Translations under genes and position numbers: made by a program | Part shown: positions 35,262 through 43,083 of the stretch, piece after piece | How positions within the stretch are numbered: the stretch's first letter is position 1 | How the letters are laid out: every line of letters begins with the position of its first letter | The notes under the pieces: generated by a model | The model's database searches: none | The model's input: only the letters and a program-made list of their open reading frames with translations | Told to the model about the DNA's origin: nothing | Assembly: GCA_947588825.1 (NCBI GenBank) | Contig: CANPZU010000005.1 | Location: forward strand, 18,402-82,401 | DNA length: 64,000 nt | Origin: an uncultured Clostridia bacterium | Lineage (GTDB): Bacteria; Bacillota; Clostridia; Oscillospirales; CAG-272 | Reading direction: 5' to 3'

Positions 35262-36488
35262 CTATTGACGCTGCATCACATAATTTGTTTCCAAGTCTTT
35301 CAACCATCCCTGCAGCAGCTCTCTCATACGTTTGCTTGGTATGTAGATCCAGATCTCCTTACCGTCACGAATCGCTGACCGCCAGATCCACTGAATCATC
35401 TCACTCAACGCATACTCATCTTCCCGAACGTCAACGCCATGATCCTGAAAATATCTTTTTAGAAACGGATTGTAGTAGATATTAACACAATACGCTAAAC
35501 AGTCCCTATCCCGATAAGCATTTGTTGCGCGTACATTACATGACACAAAACCATTCGTATATCCCTTTCCCTTTATCTTATCCTGATAATCCTTGAATAC
35601 CGTCCAAATGATCCTATCCGAAGAACATTTAAGCTTATTCTTGAATAGATTTGATAAGTTATTTCTTAGTTGTTTTACAAGCTGCTCACCACTTTTCTTG
35701 TTCAATTTTGAGTACCACGTAAATGATAGATTCGTCATAGTATCGCCAATCTTATTTAACTTCCTATCATCTACGATATGCACCTTATTTTTGATATCCT
35801 TCACATATTCCGGAACATACATTGATTCTGAAAACCGAAACACACCATTTTGTCTTATCACACCGATTCTTTTTATATCAATCCCGTTTACATCGAAATA
35901 ATACTTCTGCACCTGCGCATCAAACAGATAGGTCAGGATATAGACATCCTGAAACGCCATAAAAACATTGACCGGGAAGTACCAGATCATAAAACAGTCT
36001 TTGTGCAAGATCACATTTCCGGTTAGACACATCTTGCAAAGGTCATCAAACCTGCCGTGATAATCGTTGACAATCCAATTGACATGGCCGGTATCATCAA
36101 CCTCTATCATGCTGTCGAGAAGTATTTTCAAATCGCTGGCAGATACAGGAATAATTTCAACAGACTGAAATGCTTCATCCAGCACAAGTGTATAACCGCC
36201 ATTGCGAATGAGCCTGATCGTCTCTTCGCTATACGACTTGAACAATTCGTGCGTACTTGCAATATTGGAACGCAACGAAAGCAGCTTATGCAAATCTCGC
36301 AACTTCCCATTGCCATAATTTTGAGGATCTACAAAGTTCTTATCCTTACAGCTGTTTTTTATTCTTTCGACTTCATCCAAATATGGCGTGATGTAAATAT
36401 AGCGGTGTTCCGTGTCTTCATTCATCATTGTAATCGCAGCTTGACTTTTTCCGGCACCCATAATCGCATCGCAGACATTTACAACCAC
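35262..36488 (-). CDS. Helicase-like P-loop ATPase
   Basis: A 408-residue protein with Walker A CDAIMGAGKSQA near the N-terminus, Walker B LVLDEAF near residue 103 and a C-terminal MIQWIWRSAIRDGKEIWIYIPSKRMR, which fits motif VI of DEAD-like superfamily 2 proteins (the arginine finger region). This phage/plasmid family is often annotated DEAD/DEAH helicase. It probably unwinds or translocates on DNA during replication. A 72-base gap separates it from the RNAP group. Confidence 0.8.
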   Translation of the reverse strand: MVVNVCDAIMGAGKSQAAITMMNEDTEHRYIYITPYLDEVERIKNSCKDKNFVDPQNYGNGKLRDLHKLLSLRSNIASTHELFKSYSEETIRLIRNGGYTLVLDEAFQSVEIIPVSASDLKILLDSMIEVDDTGHVNWIVNDYHGRFDDLCKMCLTGNVILHKDCFMIWYFPVNVFMAFQDVYILTYLFDAQVQKYYFDVNGIDIKRIGVIRQNGVFRFSESMYVPEYVKDIKNKVHIVDDRKLNKIGDTMTNLSFTWYSKLNKKSGEQLVKQLRNNLSNLFKNKLKCSSDRIIWTVFKDYQDKIKGKGYTNGFVSCNVRATNAYRDRDCLAYCVNIYYNPFLKRYFQDHGVDVREDEYALSEMIQWIWRSAIRDGKEIWIYIPSKRMRELLQGWLKDLETNYVMQRQ

Positions 36489-36509
36489 AGCAATCCACCA
36501 ACCTTACTC

Positions 36510-36863
36510 CTAACCTTGATACGGATCGTTTTGCCGCCCACAGTATTCTCTCCTTTTTGCCAGATATCTACGAATAATATCCAGGCCGCAATATACAAGA
36601 TCACAACACGGCTTTGATCCGTCGCCGTCATACTGAGAAATCGCCGCCACAAGATCGTGCTCCGTCAGATCCTGCGGGACATATTTGAACAGATCCAGTA
36701 TCTCGTGCAACCTCTCTACCAGACGTACAACATCTTCTGCGGCATCGATATGATACCTTGCAAACATCATCATTCGCTGAACATCAACACCGCATAACAT
36801 CGCCATATTCCGATAGCTTTCCTCGTCGTTTTCAAAATTACAGTTCTTCTCAAAATACGACAT
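36510..36863 (-). CDS. Hypothetical helical protein
   Basis: A 117-residue protein (MSYFEKNCNFENDEESYRN). Mostly helical, with DAAEDVVRLVERLHEILDLFKYVPQDLTEHDLVAAISQ as its core. No family recognised. It overlaps the upstream gene by 14 bases and precedes the helicase. Confidence 0.65.
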   Translation of the reverse strand: MSYFEKNCNFENDEESYRNMAMLCGVDVQRMMMFARYHIDAAEDVVRLVERLHEILDLFKYVPQDLTEHDLVAAISQYDGDGSKPCCDLVYCGLDIIRRYLAKRREYCGRQNDPYQG

Positions 36864-37074
36864 CGGTATTAACCCCTTTCTTATGATGATCCGCAGCGAT
36901 ATCTAGCAGAGTATTTTTGAATGCACCAAGAGACCAATCAATCCGGTACGTGTATTCATCACAGTAAAACACCGGCTGAACCCACCGTGAAAACCGCGTG
37001 CATCTGATTTTCCCATCTTTCTGCCGCTCTTTATCCGAATGTTCACACTGCATACATGATCTGGCATAGATCAT
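36850..37074 (-). CDS. Small cysteine-containing protein
   Basis: A 74-residue protein with CMQCEHSDKERQKDGKIRC, followed by FYCDEYTYRIDW, a pattern that could bind zinc. It is part of a chain of overlapping genes, with a four-base ATGA overlap with the 173-residue gene upstream. Confidence 0.65.
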   Translation of the reverse strand: MIYARSCMQCEHSDKERQKDGKIRCTRFSRWVQPVFYCDEYTYRIDWSLGAFKNTLLDIAADHHKKGVNTDVVF

Positions 37075-37592
37075 TTGCCACCAGCCTCCTCTACGCAGAT
37101 GCAGTCGCCGGGGCGTACACAGAGGAAATGTTTCCCGTATATCTCTGCGGCTACAGTTCCTCCTTCATACCCTGAATCGGTCAGATGCGGCTTATCCATC
37201 CATAAGACGGCAACAGATAGTCCGTTATCCCGGCTCACCCACTTGGCCCCCACAGCCTTGCAGATAGCCAGCTCCGCCTCCGTCAGGCATGACCGAACGA
37301 TGTTATTTGGGTGATTTATTGCGAACATGACCCAGACGGCCGCGTCTTCGTCACCCATTTTTTCTGCGTTGGCGACTCCGTATTTGTCTACCCAAAACCT
37401 ATCAGATGAGCCAGAAATACGGAATTTCTTGTCAACTTCCACCCCCAGCACCTCGGCCAGGCGTGGCTTGTCGGGTTTGTCAGGGACATTTGTGTCCTCA
37501 GCAGCCTGGCACCCTTTACGGCAGCCCGTTCCATCTCTGCAATTCGCAAAATATTCCGCCAACAGCGTCCACTCGCTCAGCGGCTCATCCAT
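37071..37592 (-). CDS. Hypothetical protein
   Basis: A 173-residue protein. The N-terminal part has CRDGTGCRKGCQAAE, possibly a metal site; the second half (NIVRSCLTEAELAICKAVGAKWVSRD) is a small alpha/beta domain seen in several phage hypothetical proteins. GC content is higher than that of neighbours to the left. It overlaps both adjacent genes. Confidence 0.7.
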   Translation of the reverse strand: MDEPLSEWTLLAEYFANCRDGTGCRKGCQAAEDTNVPDKPDKPRLAEVLGVEVDKKFRISGSSDRFWVDKYGVANAEKMGDEDAAVWVMFAINHPNNIVRSCLTEAELAICKAVGAKWVSRDNGLSVAVLWMDKPHLTDSGYEGGTVAAEIYGKHFLCVRPGDCICVEEAGGK

Positions 37593-38154
37593 TCCCGATT
37601 TCCTCCTTCAGCCGATTGATGTACCAGATAGCCTTGTCCAGGTCCTCCGCGCCGCCCTTGCTCTTCCACCTCCAGAGGTATTTGATGGCGTTGGCGGTGC
37701 AGAACGCCTGTATGCCCTCCAGCCCCACGGTGGCGGCTTTCAGGGCGTCGATGCACTCCACGCCGCCCTGGTTGTAGTGGGCGGGGTGGTCCACCGTCTC
37801 GGTAATGTGCTCATCCTTCTGCTCCATACTGTTCTCCTTGATATCACATTTGTGTTCGCTTGGTAAATATCTTCCGGTCATTGCGCATTTTCCAACTCCT
37901 GCAATTCCAAAAGGCTGAAAATGCACACAACTTCCGCACGTTCCGGCAGAGTTATACGGCGAATCCTCGATGATCTCCATCCCCATCCGTTTGGCGGCCT
38001 CTTCTGGGTGCTGCAAAACGTAGGCAAAACAATTCCAATCGTCACCACAAATCGGGCATTGGTAACATGGTCCCGAAAATTCGTTGCAGAAGTAGTGACA
38101 AGCATCGTTGATATTTTTGAAGATATCACCCGTATCAGGATTACGATACTTCAT
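37585..38154 (-). CDS. DUF3310-containing protein with cysteine-rich N-terminus
   Basis: A 189-residue protein. The C-terminal part DHPAHYNQGGVECIDAL...ANAIKYLWRWKSKGGAEDLDKAIWYINRL is the DUF3310 signature, widespread in phages and often described as a nucleotide kinase-like or SaV-type protein without proven function. The N-terminal 100 residues have CHYFCNEFSGPCYQCPICGDDWNC and CGSCVHF, an unusual cysteine-rich extension that may bind zinc. The leader carries an AGCAAAACATTTAATT motif just before its AGGAGG. Confidence 0.85.
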   Translation of the reverse strand: MKYRNPDTGDIFKNINDACHYFCNEFSGPCYQCPICGDDWNCFAYVLQHPEEAAKRMGMEIIEDSPYNSAGTCGSCVHFQPFGIAGVGKCAMTGRYLPSEHKCDIKENSMEQKDEHITETVDHPAHYNQGGVECIDALKAATVGLEGIQAFCTANAIKYLWRWKSKGGAEDLDKAIWYINRLKEEIGNG

Positions 38155-38174
38155 CGATCTATGCCTCCTTTTAA

Positions 38175-38189
38175 ATTAAATGTTTTGCT
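38175..38189 (-). repeat. AGCAAAACATTTAAT motif in the DUF3310 leader
   Basis: A minus-strand copy of the motif found at the tmRNA, recombinase and sigma-gene control regions, ending 8 bases before the AGGAGG of the DUF3310 gene. No clear -10 box follows at 17 bp. Confidence 0.6.
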
Positions 38190-38214
38190 TACGCGAGAGA
38201 AATTTCTTTCCCGT

Positions 38215-38622
38215 TTAAAAATCTACTATTCCCTGCTTTTCAATCCCACCATTCTGACCAAACCTCTCAAAATAGAAGACGACCTTCTGCGGGTTTGGTT
38301 TTACCGTACCAAAACGTACCGCAGTACGATAGGCAACGCTGCTTCGCGTCAGGATATCTGAGCCGCGCTCAATCAACCGGCGAAACTTTTCAACGGTCAG
38401 AGTGCCCTTGTACTGATTGCAAGAACGGCAAGCCGGCAGCAGATTATCAAGAGCGTTTACCTCCCCACTGTCAAGACCATGTGTCTCGCAGAAGTATACC
38501 GGAGTCATGTGATCCACCTGCATATCCTTCAGCGCGATTTCACAGCCGCAGTAGGCGCAGTGGCCGCCCATCTTGTCATAGACCGCCTGCCGCTTTTCCT
38601 TACTCAACTTATGACGACTCAT
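38215..38622 (-). CDS. HNH endonuclease
   Basis: A 135-residue HNH nuclease: GGHCAYCGCEI, MQVDHMTPVYFCETHG, then NALDNLLPACRSCNQYKG, giving the metal-binding cysteine pairs and catalytic histidine. The C-terminal part has a compact tail ending GIEKQGIVDF. The ATG at MSRHKL is preferred (GGAGG 8 bases before), although the frame stays open for 29 more residues. It may be a free-standing homing enzyme or a packaging/replication nuclease. Confidence 0.88.
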   Translation of the reverse strand: MSRHKLSKEKRQAVYDKMGGHCAYCGCEIALKDMQVDHMTPVYFCETHGLDSGEVNALDNLLPACRSCNQYKGTLTVEKFRRLIERGSDILTRSSVAYRTAVRFGTVKPNPQKVVFYFERFGQNGGIEKQGIVDF

Positions 38623-38751
38623 GCGCTGCACCTCCATCTGATTTTTGATAAACTTGTTAACAGCTCCGTTTGTTGCGATGACCGCAGTCTCGCTGATATT
38701 TCTTGGCAAGTTGAAAAGACTACTGGGATATTGGATTTCAACCGTAGAAGA

Positions 38752-39126
38752 TCACCGCCTCTTATAAAATCTGCGCCACGTATCTTCAACGACATTGTGA
38801 CTGGTATATTCCCCTCTGGAACCATCGTTGTTGGCCGTGGTCACAAATTCTGATCTGTGATCCTTTACGTAGCGAGTCAGCTCTGACCGTACATCATCAT
38901 AGGTACCGATAGCGCAAATCATGGAGTACCGGGCGTATTCCAGATCTTTCTCAGCGCGTTCCTTATCCGGGCCATCCGGGTACAGGTCAATGACGTGTTG
39001 GCAGACGATAACTCGCTCTACGCGCTCTTCCAGATGTATCGCCGCACAGAGAACTTTACTTCGGAGCTGGTTTCTTTTGTGGTCGGCTTCACTGGCGGCC
39101 GGCTTCTTTTGTGTTTTGAGGAACAT
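38752..39126 (-). CDS. Hypothetical helical protein
   Basis: A 124-residue basic, helical protein (MFLKTQKKPAASEADHKRNQ) with GGAGG before the ATG. The central helices LCAAIHLEERVERVIVCQHVIDLYP have repeated charged pairs. No family recognised. It is the first gene downstream of the recombinase gap. Confidence 0.65.
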   Translation of the reverse strand: MFLKTQKKPAASEADHKRNQLRSKVLCAAIHLEERVERVIVCQHVIDLYPDGPDKERAEKDLEYARYSMICAIGTYDDVRSELTRYVKDHRSEFVTTANNDGSRGEYTSHNVVEDTWRRFYKRR

Positions 39127-39497
39127 AGTAAAACCTCCGAAAAGTTATGATTTTTTGTATCGTAAAAAACGGGGTTAGCACCAAACAGGTTCTAAAATTT
39201 GAGTTTCGAGCCTTGAAGCAGTTGTGACACAACGGTTTCAAAAATGGGCCCTAAAGACGGGAGGGGTCTTTTTGTAAAAAAGAGAAATCGTCTAAAAAGT
39301 TATGAAATTTAAAATTGTTAAAAAGTGTTTTTTGACAATAGTTCCTAAGACTGTAGTCTCTTCATTGTAGAAAGTTGGCAAGGAACTATTCCGTAATATA
39401 GGCGCGTAGCGCAGCTGTCAGCGTGTGAAATGAGTCTAACAGTATTTTTGAGAATTGTGTCTTTTACGTAACTGGCAGTGTGTTCATAAGGAAAAAA
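39127..39497. other. Non-coding gap with inverted repeats, possible recombination site
   Basis: This 371-base gap next to the recombinase gene has no credible gene. It contains AATAGTTCC (39337-39345) and its inverse GGAACTATT (39382-39390), 36 bases apart, enclosing AGACTGTAGTCT (39348-39359), itself a palindrome. Arrangements of this kind occur at recombinase core sites, but may also be an operator. Confidence 0.45.
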
Positions 39498-40241
39498 TCA
39501 AATACCGTTTAACAAGTCGATGGACACATTATGATATGCTCTTTTTTCTTCTTCATCAGCGATACCGATATAACGCATGGTGATGAGGGCGCTGGAATGA
39601 CCAAAAAGCCTTTGGAGAAAAACAATGTCGTGATTGCTTTGATAATGGAAATATCCAAAGGTTTTCCGTAAGGTGTGAGTACCGATATTCTGCTTGATTC
39701 CGCAAGCCGTAGCAGCTTTCTTTAACACTTTCCGTAGAGTGTCTACTTCAATGTGGCCACCTTCACGCGATGCAAAGACGTAACCATCATTGTAGTGATT
39801 GCGGGTATTTCCGTAATACCACTGGATAGCATGGACACAGGATTCGTTGAGATACAGTCCACGGCGTTTATCAACCTTTTCCTGGTAAACCGAGATCCGG
39901 TCTGTAGTGTCCGTATAGTCATTCGTAATGTAACGTACCCTCCCATCCGGGAAGAAGATATCAGAACACTTCAGTTCCAGCAGCTCGTTTGCTCTCAGTC
40001 CCAGGTTGATGCCAAGGATAAATCCGAGAAGGTATTTCGGATCTGCGTTGGCCTGTAACCAGGATGCCATAGCATTCAGTTGTTCCCTGGATTTGATGGG
40101 GAATACTGTTTGTTCTTCTCCTTTACGGTAGTTTGTCTTTTTGGGTGGTGCAGAATTGGGAAACATTTGGATGATTTTAGTAGCAGATTGAGCTACCTCT
40201 ACTTCCTGGATATGGTCAAAGAAGGAAATCTGAGCGTCCAT
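39498..40241 (-). CDS. int: Tyrosine recombinase (integrase)
   Basis: A 247-residue recombinase with all catalytic elements: arginine I in NLGLRANELLEL, HTLRKTFGY (HxxR), LFGHSSALIT (second His) and the nucleophile tyrosine in MRYIG. The N-terminal SAM-like core-binding domain is short. It could integrate the phage, resolve dimers or invert a segment. It has a sigma-A-type promoter (40346-40374). No repressor gene was recognised nearby, so lysogeny is not shown. Confidence 0.9.
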   Translation of the reverse strand: MDAQISFFDHIQEVEVAQSATKIIQMFPNSAPPKKTNYRKGEEQTVFPIKSREQLNAMASWLQANADPKYLLGFILGINLGLRANELLELKCSDIFFPDGRVRYITNDYTDTTDRISVYQEKVDKRRGLYLNESCVHAIQWYYGNTRNHYNDGYVFASREGGHIEVDTLRKVLKKAATACGIKQNIGTHTLRKTFGYFHYQSNHDIVFLQRLFGHSSALITMRYIGIADEEEKRAYHNVSIDLLNGI

Positions 40242-40345
40242 AGTATCACCTCATTTGATGTGTTTCTTGAAATCGTATGATTTGTACGAATCGCGTGAAA
40301 AAGTGTTTTGAAATCGTTCATTTGCAGCTGTTCTTTATATTTTCT

Positions 40346-40374
40346 ATTCTACCACAAGACCGTGCTAAAGTCAA
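40346..40374 (-). promoter_or_regulatory. Sigma-A promoter of the recombinase gene
   Basis: Read leftward: TTGACT (40369-40374), 17 bp, TAGAAT (40346-40351). An AGCAAAACATTTAAT motif (40386-40400) lies 11 bases upstream of the -35 box, an activator- or operator-like position. Confidence 0.8.
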
Positions 40375-40385
40375 TATAAATTGAT

Positions 40386-40400
40386 ATTAAATGTTTTGCT
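40386..40400 (-). repeat. AGCAAAACATTTAAT motif upstream of the recombinase promoter
   Basis: A minus-strand copy of the recurring control motif, 11 bases upstream of the -35 hexamer. Identical in its 15-base core to the copies at 28843-28857 and 38175-38189. Confidence 0.7.
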
Positions 40401-41389
40401 TATCGAAAATAATAACGTTTACAATTGGCTCGAAGATTAGATAACGGTAAGGGAATCCAGGCAAAATTCCCTGAATTAAGGTGGTAATCGGTGCGGTTGT
40501 TGACGGGAGTCGTCGAGATGAATTGCGAGACGAAAATGGGAGATTTGTGGAGAGGAGATAGAGGAGAGGTACTATTTCGATTCTTGCTGAAACAGGAGGC
40601 CATCAAAATGTAGGGCGTCCCCCGTCAATTGGTTGATGGTAGCAAAATGGGGTCCTGGCTTTGCTTTCGCGTTTGCAGTCGTTCGATAATGGGCGGGCTG
40701 TTCTGCATACTCTCCAAAAGCAGAATTACAGCAACGGCGGCGGGGAAGATAGCAGAAAAACGGAAGATTCACGGACAGGCGGGCGGATTTTTGGCGGCGG
40801 GTGACATAGTATCAGCAAACCGGCGGGTCCAGGTTCGATAAAAATATGACCTGACGGGCACAAAGAAGTCAATTTCAAACCGAGTGTTTTCCCACCATGT
40901 CCGCATTCATCTTCTTCTATCTCTATACAGACTCTCATTTCCGTATCCGACGACAGCGACGACTGGACGACGACGGAGGCGGGGCGGGCCGGTACTGCTG
41001 GCGGCTGGTGCTGGCGCTGACTACAGCAGCAACTACGGCGGCGGGGCTGGCGCTGACGTCATAGGCTGACAGCGGGGCGGGGGCGGGCCGGTCGTATTGA
41101 TCCAGATCGGCGGACTTGCTTTTGCCGCTGCTCCGCTGCGGCTCCGTCCTCTACTGGGGCGGGCTCCGGCGTTCTGGCGTTCTGGCGTTCTGGCGCTGGC
41201 GCTGCGGCGATGCCAGGCAATCAGCTATCCGTCATTTTGCACAAACTTTGTTCAAAAAAGGCAGCACTGTGCCGAAATTTTACTTTAAAAATTGGTATTA
41301 TTCCAATCTATAAAGAGCCATATTTTTGTTGTTTTAGTGATTATTCTGTACTTTTTCAGGCACTTTAAAAATTTCAACAATTCGATTAT
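40401..41389. other. Non-coding GC-rich divergence region
   Basis: About 1 kb between the leftward recombinase and the rightward sigma-like gene without a convincing gene: open frames have no ribosome sites and low-complexity Arg/Ala/Gly products. From about 40.6 to 41.2 kb it is very GC-rich, with runs of GGC triplets, GCTGGCGCTGAC twice, and GTTCTGGC three times in tandem (41171-41194). Then it turns AT-rich (41220-41400). Abrupt GC-to-AT change at the divergence point would suit a control region or replication origin. Confidence 0.5.
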
Positions 41390-41418
41390 TTGATTTAAAT
41401 TAAATGTTTTGCTATAAT
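41390..41418 (+). promoter_or_regulatory. Sigma-A promoter of the sigma-like gene
   Basis: TTGATT (41390-41395), 17 bp, TATAAT (41413-41418). The spacer itself is a copy of the recurring motif in inverted orientation (AATTAAATGTTTTGCT), so a protein binding it would block or guide the promoter. Confidence 0.85.
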
Positions 41419-41526
41419 AGTACCATCGAAAGAGGTTAGAGCCCCTTTCGGGTGGCTCCCCTTTGAGGGTGCCGACAACTTAAAGTTAAGCACAACATTT
41501 AATTTAAACTTAAAGGAGAAAGAACA
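41419..41526 (+). promoter_or_regulatory. Structured leader of the sigma-like gene
   Basis: A leader of about 100 bases with two small hairpins (GCCCCTTTCGGG and CCCCTTTGAGGG regions), then another copy of the motif (AGCACAACATTTAATTTAAA, 41489-41508) directly before AAAGGAG. Its length is unusual for this arm, where leaders are mostly under 60 bases. Confidence 0.5.
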
Positions 41527-42324
41527 ATGAAAAAGGTTTACAATCTGTCTGCTATCATGGTCCGCGCTTGGGCTATCCGCAAGGCTGCCGCTCTTGAAAT
41601 GGGCTGCAAGGTGTCTGATGTGGTTATGGGTGAATGCCTTAGAATGGCATGGGCTGAGGCTGACGGCCAGAATGCCGCCGTTAATGCCGCCGATGTGGTG
41701 AAGACCTGGCAGGCAATGACGGGTGAAGAGCAAGACACGATGATCCGCCGTTGTGTCCGCAAGGCGGCAAAGAATGAGATCGGCTATTCCGTTGAAGACA
41801 AGTATCTGCAGTTCTCCGAAGTTCCCGCTTTCGGGTGCCATCGGCCCCACGATTTTGACGAGTTCGTCAGTGAGTCCTGGCTCCGCGTTGCAAAAGCCAT
41901 TGACGACGGCGACCGCCTGACCGCTGCAAACCAGCGCCGCGCTGCACAGTTCAAAAAGCCCCTTACCCTTGTTTCCCTGGTTTACAATGCGGCCCGTGCC
42001 AGTATCGCTGCTATCTACTACGGTGACGCGAAACACTCCGTTGCTTGTGATTTTGATGTGACCGACGACGACGGCAACGCGGCAAGCTACGTTGAAACGA
42101 TGGCCGCCGACAACCGGCAAAACACCGAACGCGCCGCGACAATTCGGGCGATGCTCCAGGAATACTCGGACAGCTGCGATGAGATTGGCCGCCGCGTCCT
42201 GCAGATGGTGATCGAGGGGAAGACCGAGCGGGAGATTGGTAAGGCGGTCGGTATGAGCGGCCCCGCCGTCCACAAGCGCATTATGAAGATGCGGGAGGCG
42301 CTGAAGGACTTAAAGGCGGCATAA
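41527..42324 (+). CDS. Sigma-70-family-like transcription factor
   Basis: A 265-residue protein. The C-terminus TEREIGKAVGMSGPAVHKRIMKMREALKDL is a sigma region 4-type helix-turn-helix (about residues 233-262). A middle segment FDEFVSESWLRVAKAIDDGD followed by LTLVSLVYNAARASIAAIYYG resembles region 2 of ECF-type sigma factors. An extra N-terminal helical domain of about 90 residues precedes. It is the first gene of the right arm, has a host-type promoter and lies 17 bases before the first GGTTAGC promoter, so it is the prime candidate for reading that promoter class. Confidence 0.75.
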   Translation: MKKVYNLSAIMVRAWAIRKAAALEMGCKVSDVVMGECLRMAWAEADGQNAAVNAADVVKTWQAMTGEEQDTMIRRCVRKAAKNEIGYSVEDKYLQFSEVPAFGCHRPHDFDEFVSESWLRVAKAIDDGDRLTAANQRRAAQFKKPLTLVSLVYNAARASIAAIYYGDAKHSVACDFDVTDDDGNAASYVETMAADNRQNTERAATIRAMLQEYSDSCDEIGRRVLQMVIEGKTEREIGKAVGMSGPAVHKRIMKMREALKDLKAA

Positions 42325-42340
42325 GAAAATTTTAAATCGC

Positions 42341-42373
42341 GGTTAGCAAAACATTTAATTTAAATGGTATAGA
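42341..42373 (+). promoter_or_regulatory. GGTTAGC promoter 1
   Basis: GGTTAGCAAA, 17 bp, TATAGA with TGG before it. The spacer is the full ACATTTAATTTAAA form of the recurring motif, linking the two motif classes. Precedes the gene at 42432. Confidence 0.75.
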
Positions 42374-42375
42374 TA

Positions 42376-42402
42376 GGGGCCCGGTGAAACGGGCCGGGCC
42401 CC
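42376..42402 (+). other. Leader hairpin
   Basis: GGGGCCCGG and CCGGGCCCC form a nine-pair GC hairpin right at the expected mRNA 5' end. No T-tract follows, so it more likely protects the mRNA or controls initiation than ends transcription. Confidence 0.6.
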
Positions 42403-42431
42403 TAACAGAAAACATAATGGAGGAAAGAAAC

Positions 42432-42791
42432 ATGAAACTTGAAAACGCAAGGCTGATGAATTGTCTGAAGCTGTCCAGCAAAATCACGGTGTACGTTCCG
42501 GCGACGAACAACATCAATGAACACGTTGACAACTCCGAACAAGTCAACAGAACAGCAACGCTGCTTTCTTCCCTGTTCGGCGGTGCAACGTCCACGCCCG
42601 CGTTGGGCTATTGGGTCTCCCCCGCTGCGGGCCTGGTAGCAGAGAAGACAACGGTTGTCTTTGCTTATGCCAGTGACAGCGACCTGCAGAAGTATATCGG
42701 TGAAGTCGTGGACCTCTGCGAGGACCTCAAACAGCAAATGAGCCAGGACGCCATCGCCCTGGAAATCAACGGGGAAATGTATTTCATTTAA
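42432..42791 (+). CDS. Hypothetical protein
   Basis: A 119-residue protein starting MKLENARLMNCLKLSSK, with GAGG before the ATG. It includes ATLLSSLFGGATSTPALGYWVSPAAGLVAEKTTVVFAYASD, a segment I recall in unnamed proteins of Firmicute mobile elements, and ends ALEINGEMYFI. Function unknown. First gene of promoter 1, with a small gene after it. Confidence 0.8.
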   Translation: MKLENARLMNCLKLSSKITVYVPATNNINEHVDNSEQVNRTATLLSSLFGGATSTPALGYWVSPAAGLVAEKTTVVFAYASDSDLQKYIGEVVDLCEDLKQQMSQDAIALEINGEMYFI

Positions 42792-42804
42792 AGGGGGTTA
42801 GGAA

Positions 42805-42972
42805 GTGAGGAAGCACAACCGCGAATGGTTCCGCCAACGTGGCCTTGCCCGTCTGGCAGAACAGCGAGGCCATAAAAAAGCAATGGCCAGCGATGCAGAA
42901 CAGGATTTAAAAGAGCTGGAAGCAGAATGCGCGGATATCCTGGAAGCTGTCAGGAAGCGCATGGAGAAGTAA
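42805..42972 (+). CDS. Small helical protein
   Basis: A 55-residue basic-acidic helical protein starting at GTG (RKHNREWFRQRGLARLAEQ) with GGGGG 9 bases upstream. It is followed at once by a terminator, so it is the last gene of unit 1. No family recognised. Confidence 0.65.
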   Translation: MRKHNREWFRQRGLARLAEQRGHKKAMASDAEQDLKELEAECADILEAVRKRMEK

Positions 42973-42975
42973 CAG

Positions 42976-43005
42976 GACGGCGGGAAAATCTCCCGCCGTC
43001 TTTTT
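42976..43005 (+). terminator. Intrinsic terminator of unit 1
   Basis: GACGGCGGGA and TCCCGCCGTC pair perfectly around AAATC and are followed by TTTTT. Promoter 2 starts 9 bases later. Confidence 0.9.
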
Positions 43006-43013
43006 GTTTTTCA

Positions 43014-43046
43014 GGTTAGCAAAGCTCATTTTCTATCTGTAATAGT
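43014..43046 (+). promoter_or_regulatory. GGTTAGC promoter 2
   Basis: GGTTAGCAAA, 17 bp ending TATCTGT, AATAGT. Precedes the gene at 43084. Confidence 0.75.
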
Positions 43047-43083
43047 ATTAGGAACACAAAAACCTTTATGGAGGTTATGAAAA

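Noticed and set aside
39173-39182. GGTTAGCACC on the plus strand as a further array promoter
   Set aside because: No -10-like box at 17 bp and no rightward gene follows; probably chance.
40572-41313. Several short frames in the divergence region
   Set aside because: No ribosome sites and low-complexity products such as LRLRPLLGRAPAFWRSG caused by GC-rich repeats.
39498-41526. Lysogeny module
   Set aside because: There is a tyrosine recombinase and operator-like repeats, but no repressor or antirepressor gene could be recognised, so temperate lifestyle is not supported.
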